DNA from: Pseudomonadota bacterium
GTDB lineage: Bacteria; Pseudomonadota; Gammaproteobacteria; Acidithiobacillales; Acidithiobacillaceae
Direction: 5' to 3'
Assembly: GCA_021840785.1 (NCBI GenBank)
Contig: JAKBXD010000081.1
Coordinates: forward strand, 1-8,377
Length of the DNA stretch: 8,377 bases
Shown here one piece after another: positions 5,877 through 8,377 of the stretch. Position 1 is the stretch's first letter; every line of letters begins with the position of its first letter. Both the position numbers and the translations under genes were made by a program. The notes beneath the pieces are model-generated. The model ran no database searches and was not told the origin of the DNA. It was given only the letters and a program-made list of their open reading frames with translations.

Positions 5877-5915
5877 AGTGCCATAGGTTCTTGTCGACGA
5901 CTTGAGGTGATTATA
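5877..5915. other. Short convergent gap between merR and the NFACT gene
   Basis: The two genes end tail to tail with 39 bp between their stop codons. I see no convincing hairpin with a T-tract in this gap. Transcription of either unit may therefore run into the other or end inside it. Confidence 0.6.
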
Positions 5916-7451
5916 TTAGCCGTCGCGGCGTACCCGGATGCTCTGAAAACGGCGATAGGTCACTTGTCCTGGCCCGCCGCTCGGCTTGCGGTGGACATGG
6001 CGGATTTCCGTCCAGTCCACTTCCCCGCTGATGGCGCGGGACTGACTCTGTTGCAGAGCAATGCGTGCCGCGGCGACGCGCACCGATTCGGGTACGGGCG
6101 TTTGACTGTTCTCCCGGCGCAACACCACATGACTGCCGCCTAAATCCTGAATGTGAAACCACAGGTCCCAAGGCTTGGCGGTGCGGAAGGTCAGGCGGTC
6201 ATTTTCCTTTGCGTTTTTCCCCCAGAGGAGCGTGAAGCCCTCTATTACCGTGCGGTTGAAGTCGCTATCATCCGTCGGTTTTCCGTTCTTCGCGGATCTT
6301 ACGGGTGTCGGGCCTGCGGGTGTTGATGATCCTGTTGCTGGTCCGGTCTGTTCGCCTCCCGTCGCTTCCGTAAGGTCTTGCAGCAACCGTTCCATCTCTT
6401 GCAGGCGGATGGCGATTTCGCGTCGCGCGCGCCGACTGCGTTGTGCCTGCTGCATATACCACTGCGCCTGCCGGTGCAGCGACTTGCCCGGCGTCACGGT
6501 AATAGTGAGTGTTGCACCTGCGACGCTGGTGTGGTCCGGGGCGCTGATGTGCGTGACGGAGGGCATCGCGTCGGGCAGGGCAAAAAGGGCGAAGGCTTGA
6601 GTGCGATAGACCTCCGGGTCCTTCCAGCGCGTTATATCCTGGCGCATTTTTTGGATGCGGCGTTGCAGGTGTAGCCGTTGCTGAGTGCGGGCGCGTTCCT
6701 GGGCGGAAGGTTGTGGATGGACTGCGGGTCGCACAAAACGCAGCGCTTCCTGTGCCGAAATCTCCTGCATCGGCGCCCAGTCGGGTAGGGGCACGGGGTA
6801 GAGGATGGGCTTGTCGGCTTCCGCCGAAGACCGCCACCAGGGCGCGCAGGGATCCAAGCGCCGCGACCATGCCTCTTGTATGGCTTGCTGCTCGGCCCTG
6901 TGCTGCGGGCGATAACGGGGCGCGACGCGGCGGAACCAAGTGGCGGCACACGGTAAGGGCTGGGCAAAGGGCAGACTGTCTTCCGGCGGTACGTACACCA
7001 CACCGGGCAGGAAGCGCGGCGCGGCCTTACCGTCGAGACTGTCCCAGCGCCAAGCCCAGCGAATATGTTGCGCCGCATCGAGTAGGGCGATATTGCCGCG
7101 TCCGCCAAAGCATTCGGCAATCAGGCTGAATTGATCCAGCCGCTTGCTGATATGGACGCGGATGCAATCCAAGCGCACGATGCGATCCGCCCAGGGCACG
7201 CTGATGCGCTGAATGCGAAAACCCGCCAAACGCTGATTGAGCGGACTGCTCCAGGTGGTCAGGGCGTCCGGCTTATGGAATGCGGTATCCTGCCAGAGCC
7301 CCAGAGGGGCACGCTGCACGATCAGCGCAATATGCGTCTTGGCGGTGTGCAGATAAATCCCGCCCGGCGCGTCGCTGATGCCCTGAATGACCTGTTGCGC
7401 GATCTGGTGGTCCAGACACCGGGCGGCGGCGGCGAGTTGCAAGGTGTCCAT
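5916..7451 (-). CDS. NFACT (RqcH/Rqc2-like) RNA-binding protein
   Basis: A 511-residue protein of the NFACT family (older name: fibronectin-binding-like, DUF814). The N-terminal NFACT-N part contains WADRIVRLD with D89-R90, corresponding to the Asp-Arg pair needed by RqcH for recruiting tRNA to stalled 50S subunits. It is followed by SLIAECFGGRGNIALLD. A charged coiled-coil region spans about 248-360 with SLHRQAQWYMQQAQRSRR, a conserved family segment. A Gly/Ser/Thr/Pro-rich linker (about 363-385) leads to the C-terminal NFACT-R domain (403-507) with GFTLLWGKNAKENDRLTFR and DLWFHIQDLGGSHVVLR. The likely role is ribosome-associated quality control (C-terminal alanine tailing). It is shorter than Bacillus RqcH (about 570). 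The start at 7451 lacks a strong ribosome site and lies 34 bp after the sat-cysC stop, suggesting co-transcription. It converges with merR. Confidence 0.88.
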   Translation of the reverse strand: MDTLQLAAAARCLDHQIAQQVIQGISDAPGGIYLHTAKTHIALIVQRAPLGLWQDTAFHKPDALTTWSSPLNQRLAGFRIQRISVPWADRIVRLDCIRVHISKRLDQFSLIAECFGGRGNIALLDAAQHIRWAWRWDSLDGKAAPRFLPGVVYVPPEDSLPFAQPLPCAATWFRRVAPRYRPQHRAEQQAIQEAWSRRLDPCAPWWRSSAEADKPILYPVPLPDWAPMQEISAQEALRFVRPAVHPQPSAQERARTQQRLHLQRRIQKMRQDITRWKDPEVYRTQAFALFALPDAMPSVTHISAPDHTSVAGATLTITVTPGKSLHRQAQWYMQQAQRSRRARREIAIRLQEMERLLQDLTEATGGEQTGPATGSSTPAGPTPVRSAKNGKPTDDSDFNRTVIEGFTLLWGKNAKENDRLTFRTAKPWDLWFHIQDLGGSHVVLRRENSQTPVPESVRVAAARIALQQSQSRAISGEVDWTEIRHVHRKPSGGPGQVTYRRFQSIRVRRDG

Positions 7452-7485
7452 CTGTGAAGCTAAGCCGCGCGCACTGGCAACGTGC

Positions 7486-8377
7486 TCATGCCTCTTTGCG
7501 CGCCTCGATCATGACCGGTTTATCCGTCACCGCGCCCAAGTTGCGCAGCACTCCCATCAGTGCCGCCAACGCGGTTGGCGGCTTTTGCAGGCTGGCGTCC
7601 AGTACACACTCCGCATGCTCCGGGGCCTCGTAGGGGTCGTCCACGCCCGTAAAGCCGGTGATTTCGCCGCGCATGGCCTTGGCATAAAGGCCTTTGGGAT
7701 CGCGCTCGGCACAGACCTCCAGCGGGGTGGCCACATGGACTTCGATAAATAGACCGCCGGCTTCTTCCACTAGACGACGCGCATCGGCACGGGCCTGACG
7801 ATAGGGCGAAATGGCGGCGACCACGGCAATACCGCCATGGCGTGCCACCAGACTGGCGACGAAGCCGATGCGGCGGATATTCTCGTCGCGGTCTTCGCGG
7901 CTGAAACTCAAGCCTTTGGACAGAAAACGCCGGACCACATCGCCGTCCAGCAGGGTCACGGCGCGCTCGTCACTCGCCTCCAGAGTGCGGGCCAGCATTC
8001 CCGCCAGGGTACTCTTGCCGCTGGCAGACAGGCCGGTAAACCAGATGACCAGCCCGCGCCGGTCCGCACCGCGGTAGGCTTGCCGCAATATCTGAATGAC
8101 CTCCGGCGGGGAGAACCATTCGGGGATGTCCTCCCGGCTGGCCAGTCGTCGCCGCAACTCCGTGCCGGAAATGCCCGCCAGGGCCTCGCCGTTGGCCTCT
8201 TCCATCGGCACATAACGGCGCCGGGTTCGGGAATACGCATACTCGGGCAGGAAAATACCGGCAATACCCATCTCATCGGCGTGCCGGGCAAAAAGCTCCT
8301 GTGCCGCAAAGGCCGGGTAGAACAGACCGCCCGCCGCTGCGCCAGGGTCGGCATGACCGCGACCGATGATGAAATGG
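7486..8377 (-). CDS. Bifunctional ATP sulfurylase / APS kinase (C-terminal 296 residues, 5' end outside window)
   Basis: The frame is open to the right edge, so the N-terminus is missing. Visible residues 1-100 are the end of an ATP sulfurylase: [12 protein letters not shown], an [11 protein letters not shown] stretch, then [10 protein letters not shown] and [13 protein letters not shown], which are conserved in Sat. Residues about 105-290 are a complete APS kinase: Walker [10 protein letters not shown] (115-123), [27 protein letters not shown], the ISPYR signature, [10 protein letters not shown] and FTGVDDPYE. The fused order Sat-CysC resembles Aquifex-type bifunctional enzymes. ATP sulfurylase exchanges sulfate/ATP with APS/PPi, and in sulfur oxidisers it can run towards ATP. 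The kinase makes PAPS for assimilation. The usual GRDHA catalytic motif reads GRGHA here. The adjacent NFACT gene follows by 34 bp. Confidence 0.93.
   Translation of the reverse strand, partial: HFIIGRGHADPGAAAGGLFYPAFAAQELFARHADEMGIAGIFLPEYAYSRTRRRYVPMEEANGEALAGISGTELRRRLASREDIPEWFSPPEVIQILRQAYRGADRRGLVIWFTGLSASGKSTLAGMLARTLEASDERAVTLLDGDVVRRFLSKGLSFSREDRDENIRRIGFVASLVARHGGIAVVAAISPYRQARADARRLVEEAGGLFIEVHVATPLEVCAERDPKGLYAKAMRGEITGFTGVDDPYEAPEHAECVLDASLQKPPTALAALMGVLRNLGAVTDKPVMIEARKEA

Noticed and set aside
2597..5915. The mer operon as part of a Tn21/Tn501-like transposon.
   Set aside because: No terminal inverted repeats, resolvase, transposase or target duplication could be seen at either edge, so mobility is not supported within this window.
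6268..6951. A 227-codon minus-strand frame overlapping the NFACT gene.
   Set aside because: It is rich in Arg, Pro and Ala as expected for an out-of-frame reading, while the NFACT frame holds the family motifs.

Overview
The window looks like chromosomal DNA of an acidophilic, sulfur-oxidising proteobacterium, most likely an Acidithiobacillus relative. This is inferred from gene content and moderately high GC: a fused ATP sulfurylase/APS kinase, a YdeP/FdhF-like molybdopterin oxidoreductase and a compact mercury-resistance operon. No similarity search was possible, so the species is not established.

Layout from left to right. (1) Bases 1-2596, minus strand: a large molybdopterin oxidoreductase (754 aa), then a small winged-helix-like protein, then the first codons of a further gene cut by the left edge. 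(2) Bases 2597-2937: a divergent control region. Its left half carries a minus-strand promoter with a palindromic, TetR-type operator in the spacer, followed by a 25-codon leader ORF ahead of the oxidoreductase. Its right half carries a textbook MerR-type promoter reading rightward. (3) Bases 2938-5876, plus strand: merT, merP, merA and merR in one operon. (4) Bases 5877-8377, minus strand and convergent with merR: a Sat-CysC fusion cut by the right edge and, 34 bp downstream of it, an NFACT (RqcH/Rqc2-like) protein.

The mer genes form a complete narrow-spectrum mercury pathway. MerP is predicted to catch Hg(II) in the periplasm, MerT to carry it across the inner membrane, and MerA to reduce it to Hg(0) with NADPH after capture by its N-terminal metal-binding domain. 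MerR is the likely regulator of the promoter at 2861-2892. No lyase gene (merB) and no transposase or transposon ends are visible.

The most unusual points are: merR sits at the far end of the operon instead of diverging from it; a near-perfect 35-nt hairpin spans the merA stop codon just before merR; MerP has CX4C in place of the normal CXXC; the Hg-site loop of MerR is two residues longer than in Tn501; the oxidoreductase has an operator-in-promoter plus leader-ORF arrangement; and the ATP sulfurylase GRDHA motif reads GRGHA.
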